64,000 nucleotides of DNA from Spirometra erinaceieuropaei (Eukaryota > Platyhelminthes > Cestoda > Diphyllobothriidea > Diphyllobothriidae): the NCBI GenBank assembly GCA_902702965.1, contig CACRXP010000619.1:245066-309065 (forward strand). Direction: 5' to 3'. Within the stretch, counting starts at the first letter, position 1. The number at the start of each line of letters is the position of its first letter. Both the position numbers and the translations under genes were made by a program. The notes under the pieces were generated by a model. That model was given only the letters and a program-made list of their open reading frames with translations, made no database searches and was not told the origin of the DNA. This document shows positions 21,951-32,960 of this stretch, one piece after another.

Positions 21951-24900
21951 TGATGTCAGAACCGTCCTAAGTATTATTTTGGATATAGCGCAGGCAAATA
22001 ATTTTTTTCCGGAAAAAAACATAAAGTAATCGTCACTAGCCTTTATTAGCACTTGATGAGCGACTGGTTAAAATATGGAACATAGTAGATGGCAGACAAA
22101 CGGTTAGAAAGCAAGCGATGCGGCGTACGCGAACTTTGCCGCCTTAAGCTGAAATCTTCTTCATAAACCTGACGCGCTTGAAAACAAACAAATTAACTTT
22201 CACGTAGGCTGTCGCGATGACTACCTGATTTTCTCAAGAAACCAGTTGGGTGTTAAATTTGCCTGCATCCTGTAAGCGTGTTCATTCTTTGGATTCTGGG
22301 ATCAGGTACTCGCCGTTGGCAAAATGACCTTGAATTATTTGCATTAGCCAATGGGGATGCGGGTAGTAAATTGATTTAACTCCTCCTCCATGGTGTTACG
22401 CATGAGCTATTCTCTGCTTCCAACTAAAGAAAATCCTAGATCTCTGCTCATCCAGTGAATTCGCATTTTTTGGCGCTGAAATCAAAGTCAACCTGCCTGT
22501 TTGCATTCGCAGTGAGAAGTCCTAGAAGTTTTGATCGAGAAAACCTGTTGTTCTTGATCGACAACATCTTTATAGGATGTTACGTAGATTATTTGTTAAA
22601 AGCAGTCAGCAAGTTTTGAGAGAGGAATGCTATAGTCACTCATATCTTCAGCCATACGTGTTACTGTAAATAGGATTAAATGAGACAGTCATTTTTACTG
22701 CCTTTCATGATGAGCCCGGGTGTAGATCCGAAAAGCCAAGCGAGTAATGTGATTGTTTTAGCGCTTGAGTCTTTGATTCTCAGATAGGATACTGTCGATT
22801 GCATGAGATTTAACCGCAAAGTATCATAAACGGAAAGCTGAGAGTTTATTCATTACATCGGAATCTTCTAACTCCTGTATTTCAGTCGGACATCCATGTT
22901 TACGAGCTACGCTGGCGAGGCTAGGGGCTGCCTCGCGTAGGTTGGAAGTTTTCTTGTTAATGCGCGGACTTCCAACGGGCCAAATCATGTCTGTCTGCTA
23001 CGCGCTTGAGAATTACTGCCTTTTCAGACAAAGTACCCCAGACTGCAATTTAAGGATAAACATTTTTATCATAATCTAAGTTAGTCCTGTCAACAACGAC
23101 TGTCAGAATGGCACACACTTTGCAAATATCTTAATAACTGCATATTATCTGTCAAAATAAACTCCGATCACTTAAAACGTCAACCGAATAATACCTCTTA
23201 GTCCGACACCTACCACCCCCGGGGTGCGATTATTTTGCCCTAATTTACTCACGGAAAGACTCACGCATTTCCAGTAAATAAATCAGTGCACGTGTTTAAA
23301 TCATTGCAGAGATCCACACCATGCTTGTGCTAAGCATAAGCGTTTAGGGTAACGTTAGAAACCGCATTCCTATGGGTGCGATTACTCTACGCAGTTTATT
23401 TTACTCAGATATGAGGCATTCGGCAGAACGTGTTCGTGTATTGAGAAGAGTGATTATTTCTCAGCGTAAGTTTTGACGTCAGACTTTTAGACCCCTATCT
23501 TATTATGCCTGTGCATAATCTAAAGAAAGCGTAAGCAGTATGATTTATAGGTGTCGAAAATCCCTGACAACCCATCGAGTGGTTCCTGTTGTTATATAGC
23601 ATGGACGGCGTGGAATCATCATGCAACGGGTGGAAGATACTCAGGAAAGCTGCAGATGTAGCAGGGGTATGTCCAGTCTGCCTAATCCTATGCAACGTCT
23701 TTATGTTTACTAAGAAGAAAAAGGGCCAATAAAAATAAATATAAACACATTCTGTGGATGAAACATGGATAACATATTCAGGGTTGTAAATAAGTACGAA
23801 AACTCGAAGAACTTAATTATTGCCGGGAGTGGTCTGCATCGCAAACTATTAATTTCGCAACCGAAAGAGTACAGAACAGCAAAGTGTTTTTTACATGAAC
23901 GTCTGTTTGCGGAGACAGTAAGGTGGTAAAGTCAAATGATCCCTTTTCGCAAGAATGCTAGGAATTTTTGTATCTACAGTTCTCGAATTCTGCGTCGATG
24001 TAACGTAAAGGAAATCGGTTATGAGCTCCTGGGGAAGAAATGGAAACAATTGCTTTTCTGCGCTACCACAGTCAGGATTCGTCAGCCAAAACGCAACCTC
24101 AGATAGTAGGGGCGACAATGTTTCAGTCGTTACCAAACGACAGTTTTGATGCATCATCGAAACATTTATGACGCAGCTCAGCTCAGTTAAAGAGAAAAGG
24201 GAGGCTTTCCTATTTCAGCCCAACTCATACTGTGCTTGCGGATTCATTGACACTTATGGGCGAAAGCTCATTAAGCCAACAAAAAGGCAACTGACTGGGT
24301 CAGTTGAGATCTTTTTTAAGTAGCTCTTAATGTCAGAAAACGGAATTTCGTCCTAATATATCACTAATCATCTCCTGTTTAGTGGACGCTATTGACCTTA
24401 GTCAGCCTTACGTCTACATCGTTAACTCCGGACCACGTAAAAAAGCCTACCTACGGAGGGCGAAACCTGACTTTTTCAAAAACCAGATCTCGTAAATCTG
24501 ATTATGCCCTGGTAAAACCTAGCTTCTTGATCAGCACATTCCGTTGTGTAATATACTGTTCTTCTCCTATTCTGTTATGCTGTAAATGATATTTTGCATC
24601 GAGTAGGTTAGGCTTTGTAGCTACAACGTCATTAATATTATGTGAATTTTGTGACTGAAGTAAACCTGTTGTGCATGCAGTACTTGCTATTCATTTCACG
24701 CAGCCAGAACAAGCAGTTGATAAGCCGTCGTCAAAGTTTTGATACAAGTTAATCCTATTCCTCTTGTTCATTTTAGCCTTATACTGGGTCAAACTGTTTC
24801 TCTTTCTTGAATAATATTCACCAATGATTGTAGCGAATACTTCAGAGGGATTACCGACGAGGAATGCAAGCAGGTTACGTCTCTTCCTAATAAGACTTTT

Positions 24901-25811
24901 GGCTAGTAGCCATGTTGATAGTGCAATGGTCGTTTCAAGCGGCTATATGGGCGAGTACTGGCTATCACAGGACAAAGTAAAAGCGATTTTCTTTCAAACC
25001 ACGTTGTAGAAACTGTTAGCTTATCCGAAAGTTTCAAAAACCTGGGTAAATGTAGTCTCCTAGTTTATCCTGTCTCGTGACAGCGTCGGTAAGTATTGCT
25101 TTGAAAACCGCGCACAACCTATGGTTCAATGTTTAGACAAAACTGCATCATCTAAAAATTCCATTTTTTTGATTAATTTTTTTTACTTTATCGGAAAGAA
25201 TTGTCTTCATTTGGTCGCAGAATATTTGGAAGGGTATCGATTTGTTCGTAAACTTCCTTAGAAAATTTCTCTTATTAAGCTCCTCGAAATATCCTTTCGG
25301 CTAGCTGACCCTTAAACTGCTGTTCGGATGCCATTACTAGTTTGGTTAATAATTTTTTCCAACCAGATTTTAAAAAGCATTCTCGTTGTCGCACAAAGTT
25401 TCTCCCCAGAGATTAGCAACCACCGCCTACGCAGGAGAGCTAGGTTTCTCAACTGTGCAGCACGAATGTCACCCATCGTTGGCTGGCTAGAACTCACTCT
25501 TCGTTCAAATCTCTAGTATTTTGTAAACTATGAATAAGGATTTTTGCGGTCATGATAATATCCAGCACGATTATCATTATTTGATTGCTAGATTTCGGAC
25601 AGAATGGTGGCCACTTCGGGGGTCTTTGGTTGCAAGCTGCGCTTGTGGTCGATTACGCTGTTCTGGTCTCAAGTACAAGTGCAATGTGGACATTGCAAGG
25701 GAAGTAAGTCGGAGGAGGAGACTGAAGTCGTTAGTTCGAAAGTTGCCAAAGCTAAAACGGAAAAGGGTAACCGGATGTTTTATTTTGAAGAGGTTTAAAG
25801 GTTCCATTTGG
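21951..25811. other. Intronic stretch, nothing recognised
   Basis: No element could be named. A frame at 25604-25798 is followed internally by GGAAGTAAGT, a possible donor, but it has no recognisable protein and no matching acceptor phase, so it is not called an exon. Confidence 0.45.
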
Positions 25812-26011
25812 ATTTAGGTTTTGGATGGCTGTTTACGTTCAAATTTGGTGTTTTGGTTGGGGTTAGGGTTAGGGCCATGGTTAAGGTCAGGGTTTTGGTT
25901 ACGGTTTAGGTTAAGGTTTGGGTTAGGGCGAGGATTTGAGTCAGAGTTAGAGTTAGGCTTAGGGTTGGAGTTGGTTTAGGGTTAGTGCGAAGTTTAGGCT
26001 AAGCGTTAGGT
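25812..26011. repeat. Degenerate TTAGGG-type tract
   Basis: About 200 bp of imperfect hexamer-like units: GGTTAGGGTTAGGG at 25861-25874, then TTAAGG, TTTAGG, TTGGGT and TTAGGC variants. It is the second such tract on the same strand as the one at 16.8-17.2 kb. It lies 250 bp before a MITE. Confidence 0.8.
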
Positions 26012-26259
26012 GTATAATTACCTTAAGCATTAGATCTAAATTTGCGGTTACGATCACGTTCACCATTACATTTGGTATACTGCCACCCCGAGTGTCCCGC
26101 CGGCCAGGGTTTTGCAGGAATTCTAGGCTTCCCTCAATTTCACGCAGATTTTTCATACATCAGGTTGGCTTCTCCGTTTCAGCCTCGGCTGCTGTCTCCA
26201 CTAACGATTTCAGCATCCCGCTAGGGCTTATTTTACTTTCAATACCTAGGTTTCACCTA

Positions 26260-27237
26260 GAGTAGGTAGGCTAACTCATGAAATGCCAACGGAAATTTCG
26301 AAATGCCTTTTCATTTCGAAAAGATTAATTAAGTAGGGTTGTAAAAATAGTCAGCCCGAAGCATATTTTTATAATACTTCAGTTACCGCAGGATACCGGC
26401 TTTCGAATGAACTTAGTTCCGGCTGCATGTAAAACCTATCCTCTGCAAAAAATGATTAACTAAGTGGCGTGCATGTTTCTCATTGATGTTCGATGCCCCT
26501 AAGAGTCCAATTAGAATTTATGAAAAACATGCATTAACATGTTCATTCATTCGCTCATTTGATAGAAGATTGCGTCTTCTTCCAATTTTGTGCTCGAAAT
26601 AAGGTTATTTGTCAGTTTTTAAAAACTTTCCCAATTTCCAAATAATTTTGAACCTACTCTGCCGCCACACTTGCAGTCAGTATTTCAAACTACGAGACAT
26701 GTATTTTCCGCGTACGTAAAACCACACATTTATCTACTGTATTATGAGGAGACCATAAGGGGTTCGTTAGCATTGTATTTGATCCATATTGTTAACTTGC
26801 AAAGCCACATTGGCAAATGCAGAGGCATTACGTTTTATGAACGGCCATTTCACTGTATTAAAAAGTCTCACAATTAGAAACCTTTTAAAACCGGATTATA
26901 CCCTTCTTTCGAGTAAAAATTTAGAAGAAGACACAAGTTTCTACCAAATGCTCACAAGAATAAATATTTTTGTTCATGTTTTCCATGGAATATAATTGGA
27001 CTTTTAGGGGGAATCGAAAACCAATGAGAAAAATTCTTACTACATAACTAGTCAGTTTTCACAGAGTGTAGTTTTGCGTGCAGCCGACAGGAAGTTCGTT
27101 CAAAGGCCGGCATCCAGAAGTGACTAAATTATTATAAATTATATTGCAGGCAAATTAGTTTTACAACCCTAAGTAATTAATCTTTTCGAAACGAAAACGC
27201 ATTTCAGTTGACATTTCATGAGTTAGCACACCTACTG
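26260..27237 (-). mobile_element. Palindromic MITE, copy c (complete)
   Basis: It is flanked by TA (26258-26259 and 27238-27239). The left end is GAGTAGGTAGGCTAACTCATG; the right end is CATGAGTTAGCACACCTACTG. The inner arms are inverted copies; for example TGCGTCTTCTTCCAATTTTG on the left pairs with the region near 26920-26935. The centre (GATCCATATTGTTAACTTGC...) is the reverse of that in copy b. There is no ORF. Confidence 0.88.
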
Positions 27238-27479
27238 TATACTTGGGATGAGGTCAACGTAACAGGATGTGAAATGAACTACAATCACACACACAGTAGT
27301 TTCGAGTCATCAAATGTTAGAAGTCAAAGGGCGGTGAGAGTTAGTTTATTCTGTACTCAGGGGAGGATGTCGTGAGTTGGCTGTTTGCCTGGCTCCGAGC
27401 AAAACGTCCATTCGAGAGAGCGTCAGTCGCCGTGTGATGTTCACGCGCGTGTTATATGTCCGTGTCGGCTTGAGGGAAT

Positions 27480-28240
27480 GTGTAGCTGAATGCTAGATAT
27501 AATGTTGGTTGTTTTTAGGTCAGAGTCGGGGGAAATGATAACAAGGGCTCACGGGTAACAAGCCAGGCAGTCCGACGCTCGGTAGGCGGTGAACGTTTGT
27601 GTGTGCAGCCTTGGATCATTATGGCCGCCCCAGCTCAGGCCGGAGGGGTTAGACTGGTTGTGGCAGTCGTCGATTGACAAAGGGGCCCTGGAGCGGTTGC
27701 TAAATGCCTAGCGTTGCCTATCCTCTGCGGATTAGACATGTGTGGCACGCGTAAAAGGACTGTTGAGCAATGTCATTCATTGCTTCCGAGCTCACCTCTG
27801 ATTGTTTTGACCAGATACAGAGTGAGGTAGGCACTTCAGCATTATGTAAATATAAATGACTTTGGGATTAACCATGGCACGGTTCAAATCTCTGGAGATG
27901 AGAATTTTTATGCGGTTTTTCTGTAACTTATAACTGCTTAGGGATCCAGGCGTCCAGTAAATGAGGGATTTTTTCATAGCTTCCTCTCCTTGTTGTCTTA
28001 CTTCTTTAAGGACAGAGTCAACCAGCGGGTTCTACTAGGTGGTCTTCTGCGTCTGATTGGGCAGTGGTTGGAGATGAGGTTGTGGACTATCTCTTTAAAC
28101 TGCCATCAAATCTCTTCAGTGTCGTCGGAGAATGTGGATGCAAAGTCGCGCCAAATATTTGGTCGGGAATCGAGTGGTTATGCAGGCAGAGAGAATAAGG
28201 TGTATTCCCACATGAGAACCACGTGGTCACTCTGACCTAA
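27480..28240 (-). pseudogene. Non-LTR retrotransposon remnant (endonuclease end and linker)
   Basis: On the minus strand the segment 28185-28240 encodes LGQSDHVVLMWEYTL. This resembles the conserved SDH motif near the end of apurinic-type endonucleases of CR1/RTE-like non-LTR elements. Downstream on that strand lies a frameshifted linker with traces such as RDLNRAMVNPKVIYI near 27860-27900. No RT core was found. The assignment rests mainly on the SDH block. Confidence 0.55.
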
Positions 28241-28399
28241 TGGGGGTGGGACAATTCATAACGCCGATGTTATCAGACGACTTAATGAACACAAAATCTC
28301 CCTTTCAACTTTTCATTTATCGGTGCACTTCTAGGACGATTTGTGACTCCTAGGGAGATTGAAGGCGTTCGCCTATATTTCCCCTAAGAAACTGAACTG

Positions 28400-28430
28400 A
28401 GATACGTCATCAATATAATATAATTCACAT
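28400..28430 (+). promoter_or_regulatory. Possible TATA-like promoter for the nested ORF
   Basis: CAATATAATATAATTCAC lies about 130-150 bp upstream of the ATG at 28558. It is the only clear TATA-like string close upstream. The assignment is inferred from position alone. Confidence 0.25.
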
Positions 28431-28557
28431 CGACAGCGGACATCGTCACTCACGAAGGCCGAGCTGCTGCAAATGGCCCCTCTCGATGACAACTCTCGGG
28501 CTTTGTGAGAACAATAGTTAAAACCGATAAGCGTGTCATACGTGCATAAAACATATA

Positions 28558-28902
28558 ATGCTGACTGTCGCAAAGGCTATTTTGTACTTGCTGGGTTGTT
28601 TGTCATTGCCTAGCAGTTTTCGTTGCACGCTGTTTCAGTTATCGGATGAGTACCTCAAAAGTATAGCGGTCACCCGGGAGGAGAATAGCGGATTACAGTC
28701 GCATGTGTGCGATGAGGAGCAAAATACACTGGCGAGCGATATTCCACCGGAGCAGTCGGGAGGAAAGCAAGTAGTAAGGCAGATTATTAAACGTGGCAAA
28801 AGGCCTATCGGACATATTGGCAGACAAAGTGGGTACTTGACGACTATCGAGAACATGGAGAAAGAAATAAGGGAGCCATACTTACAGTTTTCCGAGCCCT
28901 GA
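28558..28902 (+). CDS. Candidate small secreted / peptide-precursor protein nested in the intron
   Basis: This is a single-exon ORF of 114 codons with a true ATG and TGA stop. Residues 1-22 form a signal-peptide-like start: a basic Lys, then the hydrophobic run AILYLLGCLSLPSS. The middle is acidic and polar with no membrane segment. Near residues 78-83 the string KRGKR gives two dibasic sites, followed by PIGHIGRQSGYLTT and a charged tail ending LQFSEP. Prohormone-like processing is therefore conceivable. An AATAAA lies about 60 bp after the stop (28963-28970). It is on the same strand as, and inside the long intron of, the exon A/B gene. No family is recognised; it could also be a chance ORF or an exon of something larger. 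Confidence 0.45.
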   Translation: MLTVAKAILYLLGCLSLPSSFRCTLFQLSDEYLKSIAVTREENSGLQSHVCDEEQNTLASDIPPEQSGGKQVVRQIIKRGKRPIGHIGRQSGYLTTIENMEKEIREPYLQFSEP

Positions 28903-29840
28903 AGATCTGGAAACTAAAACACTCAGTCTCGCGCTTATGCACTGTATGCCGCAGCTGCAGCAAATAAATACGGTTATTCTGCAAAAAGGCGAACAAGCAA
29001 TGTCTGCCGGATAGCAGACTTTTCCTCAACCGTTTTCACAACTTTGAAGTGACCATATTTAAACAATTCGTCAGTAAAAACTGACGATGCAAGTTAATTT
29101 AAGAAAGGTCAAATACACAGTTTATGATCTTCGCTTCTGCAACCCAATATTAATGTTGGCAAGAGTGCGTGGGATTTTGATACGTCGGAGCGCTGCGGCA
29201 CATCATGAATAAAATCCCTTAGTGTGCATTTCGTGCCAGTCATCAGGAGGGGTTTACCTGTCAGCTCTCGATCGAGACTGGGCAGTAGAGAAGTGGACGG
29301 TGACATTTGGTGTCAAGCGCTAATGGCGTTCGCGGTCTGACGACAGCCAGGTGTCCACCTTAAGTCCCGGGGGGCTTAACTTCAGTATCATGCACTTCAA
29401 CACTAGCCAGCGTCGACAGCGTTTCTCATTAAGCGTATCTTGACAAACAAAAACTGATGCAGCGAATTCACCCTATTAAAAGTGTGCATTTTAATACAAG
29501 AGTTGGGAATTCTGCAGGCAACTACGTAAAAATTAATTGGCCCCTTTAAATGCTTGTGATGTAGTTGACGTGTAAATAAAGGATTTTAGGATTACAGCAA
29601 GAGTCAGATTGTCTTCATCGAAATTGATCGGGGTTAACCTTGAAAAGAATGATAACGTAAACGTCTGGACAACAACTCAACAACAAAAACGTCCATGTTA
29701 CAGTTTTCTCGTAAAATGTCGGATGCAACCCCCTTTTCTGAGTGACAGCATATTTCTAGCTTTATAATAACTTCATCCTAAAGCAGCAGTTTATCTCAAG
29801 CTCTTTGGGATCATGTGTAGCAGTAATCATTCTGAATATA

Positions 29841-30661
29841 TTGTAAGTGGGCTTCCTCATGAAATGTCAACCGGAATTCCGAAATGTGTTTTGGTTTTGA
29901 AATGATTAATTAAAAGGGGCTGTAAAACTGTTTATCATACAGCATAATTCCTATCGATTTTCAGTGCCCTTAAATTTCCTTTATATTTCATTTAAGACAT
30001 GCATACAAATATTCCATCTTTTGCTCATTCGGTAGAAAATTACGTCCTCTTCCCATTTTATACTTAAACGAAGGGTAAAATTCGGTTTTAAAAAGATAAT
30101 TGATTGTGAGATTTCTTTAATACTGTGAAATGGCCGTTGATAAAACATCACGTCTCTGCATTTGCTAATGTTACCTGCAATGTTCACAATAAAGCTCAAA
30201 TCCACCATTAAATTTTATGAACCTCACATGAGCTCCTTATACTACCGTAGAAAAATGAATGGCTTTCTGTACGCTGGAATTGACGGCTTGTAGTTTGGAA
30301 ACCCTGAATACACGTGTAAAAGCAGGTCGGAGTTCAGAGTATTCTGGGATTGGAAGATTTTCGAAAACCGGATTATACCATTCCTTTGAGTAAAAACTTG
30401 AAAGAAGACGTAATTTTTTCCGAATGAATAAGAGTTTGAATATTTTTATTCATGTTTTCGACGAAATATGATTGACGTTTTAAGGGCACCGAACATCAAA
30501 GAGAAAAATTCATGCTTCTGTAGTAATCATTTTTTGCAGAGTATTTCGCACGAAAGTCGACATTCTAAGGTAACTGAATAAATATAGAATTATTCTTCAC
30601 GATTATTAAGTTCACGACCCTACTAAATTAATCAATTCAAAGCGAAAACCCCCACCCACTG
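29841..30661 (+). mobile_element. Palindromic MITE, copy d (right arm partly deleted)
   Basis: The left end is GTAAGTGGGCTTCCTCATG and continues GTCAACCGGAATTCCGAAATG. The right end keeps CCACCCACTG followed by TA (30662-30663). It has lost the CATTTCGGAATTTCGGTTGACATTTC portion of the arm, jumping from AAAGCGAAAAC to CCCCACC. The centre is in plus orientation. Part of the left arm (the CCGGCTTTCGAACG region) is also missing, making the copy shorter. Confidence 0.8.
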
Positions 30662-30699
30662 TACGTGGGGAAGTCTATGAGGACGCTGAAGGCGTGCCG

Positions 30700-31225
30700 T
30701 GGTCACTGAACGCGGGTCCACGGCATCGGCCGGGAGTCACTATTTACCAATTGCTCATGCAGCTGAAAGGATCGGCTACCGTTTAAGCGCACATAAAACA
30801 TTGTTTACAGAGTATACACTGAGCAGCCGACTACTGTGGAGGGATCGAAAAAAAGACCAAGAGCGCACGTACGTGGGCAGGTTCTTACCTTGAAGCGAAA
30901 AGGTGATAGATCATATATCTTCGTACACTGCCTAAGAAGTAATCACCAGTTTAACGGTGACAATGTACAAGTACTCCGCCGAGCCGAGAGCAAAATGACA
31001 AGTGTGAGGACGAAACACAAGACCGGCATATTTGACGCAATTTGATCAACCATAGAAACGACCTACCAACCCCAAATGGGGTCAGTAGACACTACTTGCA
31101 CACGAAAAAAGGACCACTGTGATGAGGAAGTGAGACAGCTTTAAGCCCTTTATTTCCCACCTTTTCCTATCGACAATAGTGCGCCCAAGCACGAGTGTGA
31201 AAAGTCAGAAGATTAAGTCATCATT
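30700..31225. other. Intronic stretch, nothing recognised
   Basis: Short frames of 60-70 codons are present without motifs. Nothing can be assigned. Confidence 0.4.
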
Positions 31226-31400
31226 CCAGGTGATAGGCCGTGGCATCTCCTCCCATATCGCGTTCATAATTCCTCGAAGATGACAGACACTAAAAGAAGA
31301 CGCGTCCACGGACCAAGGTTTATTTCCACTGACGTTTCGGATACATTCTCGCCTCCATCATCAGCATGCCACGGTGGTGATTTCTGCTGGGTTCGACTTT
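31226..31400 (-). mobile_element. PLE pLTR fragment with a canonical hammerhead core
   Basis: The minus strand reads the hammerhead motif followed by CAGTGGAAATAAACCTTGGTC. This parallels the intact PLE pLTR, where the motif is followed by GGATAAATAAACCATTGGTC. It is probably a relative of the 61.4-kb element. No endonuclease sequence adjoins it. Confidence 0.6.
31331..31364 (-). ncRNA. Hammerhead ribozyme motif (canonical core)
   Basis: On the minus strand CTGATGA is followed by TGGAGGCGAGAATGTATCC and then GAAACGTC. Every conserved core base of the minimal PLE-type hammerhead is present. Stem II is short (GGA...TCC) with a long loop, so folding strength is uncertain. Confidence 0.7.
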
Positions 31401-32054
31401 TTCAACCTTACACCTACTTTGTATTATGACCATGCTCAAAGCATGAACTTTGACTTGCCCGTTTAGCCGGGACCTTTCCTAGATCGGCTGCAACCCTTTG
31501 TCCTTCTAAGGTCGTCCTAGTTAGAGTCTACACAGCTTTATTGTTGACCTGCATTCGTCATCCGACAGACTAAACTGTCACTGCTTCCCATGCACGAGCT
31601 TAAATTCTGCTGATAGACATTACGGAGTCGTCGACAGTTAAGCAATAGGCGTGCTAACCAGGCCGTCGACGAAATGGAGAACCCTTCTTTAGCATGTAAT
31701 CTGAATCTCATTCCTCACCTGCTTTGCTGATCTAGGCTTTCAACGTTTCTTCGTTGTCCTCCTCCTACTTCTCTCCTTCCTCCTCCTTCTCCCCAAAGTC
31801 GTCATCATCGACATTATTAACCACTTACTTCCTCAGTCTCGTGTCTTCTCAATCCGTTAATTGCATTCTCATGAGTCCGTATGGTGTGGTGCCGGATCAG
31901 AACTCTATCATTTACTACTAAAAAGTATGTCCCGAATATGCCCCTTTCCGCTGCCAATCTCTCCGCTGCCTGGAAATATTAACAATTCAGTAACCACTTC
32001 TGACGTTTTGCACAGCTTGTGACCGCTGACAAAATGGATGACTGTTCATTACAG

Positions 32055-32426
32055 GTGATTCATTGAATGTCATATGGGCCAAGAAATCTTTGGTCTACCT
32101 CAAAGAAGACGGCAAGAGCACCCCATGGAGCGCCGAACATTCGAGAAAACGCAGATACCCTCAGCTGGACACCTACCAACTTGCTGACCGTCGCAGTGCC
32201 CGCAGCCCAGCAGCCGCAGCAAGCGGCAGTCACCTGGACCAGGATCTCACCTGCCCCTGGGCAGAGCTGGCCAAGCTCACCCAGCGTCTCCTTGGCGACC
32301 ACGGCAACGGTGTGCAGACGCTGCCGGAGTTGGTCAACCGTTTCTCCGCTGCCGGTTTTGGCAAACTCATTGAAGTGAAGGTGGAGAAGTTGGGTCCCTG
32401 TGCTCTACCACAGCCCTTTGAAGTCG
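32055..32426 (+). CDS. Internal exon of the same unidentified host gene (exon B)
   Basis: This open exon of 372 bp (124 codons' worth) follows ATTACAG and is followed by a donor G|GTAAGT. It starts with GT, which joins the last G of exon A to give a Gly codon, then reads DSLNVIWAKKSLVYLKEDGK. It ends again in phase 1. The residues include an Arg/Ala-rich low-complexity stretch (ADRRSARSPAAAASG) and a more ordered C-terminal part with ELAKLTQRLL and KLIEVKVEKLGPC. The exon is strikingly GC-rich against its surroundings. The frame stays open for about 57 further codons past the donor, but that part lacks the exon's composition and is taken as intron. The protein family is not recognised. Confidence 0.8.
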
Positions 32427-32769
32427 GTAAGTCAGTCAAGTCCGACGCTCAACATCCATGCTCACCCAATGCCCCTCCCATCAAGAAAGCAACAATTTGT
32501 TTACTCACAGAGAAATTGCCACGGAAAGCGCCCGTGACGTGCATTCTGTCCAACAGTCAGGTCAGCCTTGGCGTGAGGTCCCTGAATACAATTTAACTTT
32601 CGAGATGAACACGCGAACAGTGATAAAAGCGAATGATAAATTGTCAGATGAATGAACTTACGCTGCCTACAACTTTTGCAGTCATACGGTTTTTACTTCA
32701 GAAGCTAGCTGTAGGATAAACCAGATTCTTGAGGGAAAATTTAAAGATAAATAGCAAACTTCTTTTTGT

Positions 32770-32960
32770 CTTGAAGAAAGAGACTCGATAGCTGGAACAG
32801 TATTTTTATTAGCCTGACGTTTCGGGCTTCTGCTCGAACCCATCATCAGCGACAAAAGCAGATACGGAGTTCGAGCAGGGATCCGAAACCTCAGGCTAAT
32901 AAAGTTCTTGTTCCAGCTATCGTATCTCCTTCTTCAAGACTGCTTCCTGGGACTCGTCTC
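32770..32960. mobile_element. Inverted pair of PLE pLTR segments
   Basis: The left arm, about 32770-32838, reads CTTGAAGAAAGAGACTCGAT, then AGCTGGAACAG, and on to TTTCGGGCTTCTGCTCGAAC. The right arm, about 32869-32938, is its inverted copy, ending CAGCTATCGTATCTCCTTC. The spacer is about 30 bp. The left arm keeps a full hammerhead motif on the minus strand. The right arm keeps only the second half (ATCCGAAACCTCAGG). The right arm then continues with the pLTR end segment CTGCTTCCTGGGACTCGTC. Confidence 0.8.
32816..32849 (-). ncRNA. Hammerhead ribozyme motif (canonical core)
   Basis: On the minus strand CTGATGA is followed by TGGGTTCGAGCAGAAGCCC (stem II GGG/CCC or longer) and GAAACGTC. The core is complete. 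It lies in the left arm of the inverted pLTR pair. Confidence 0.75.

Larger units (their letters stand above)
17786..32054 (+). other. 14.3-kb phase-1 intron, repeat-filled
   Basis: The inferred intron starts GTAAGT and ends ATTACAG. It contains three clear palindromic MITEs, several PLE pieces with hammerhead motifs, a telomere-like tract, a non-LTR remnant and a same-strand nested ORF at 28558-28902. The linkage of exons A and B rests on matching phase and orientation, not on transcript evidence. Confidence 0.65.

Noticed and set aside
25604..25798. Possible exon ending at GGAAGTAAGT
   Set aside because: No convincing acceptor, no protein similarity recognised, and the phase does not fit between exons A and B.
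32427..32596. Continuation of the exon B reading frame beyond the donor
   Set aside because: A consensus G|GTAAGT donor, loss of GC-rich coding composition and the matched phase argue that the exon ends at 32426.
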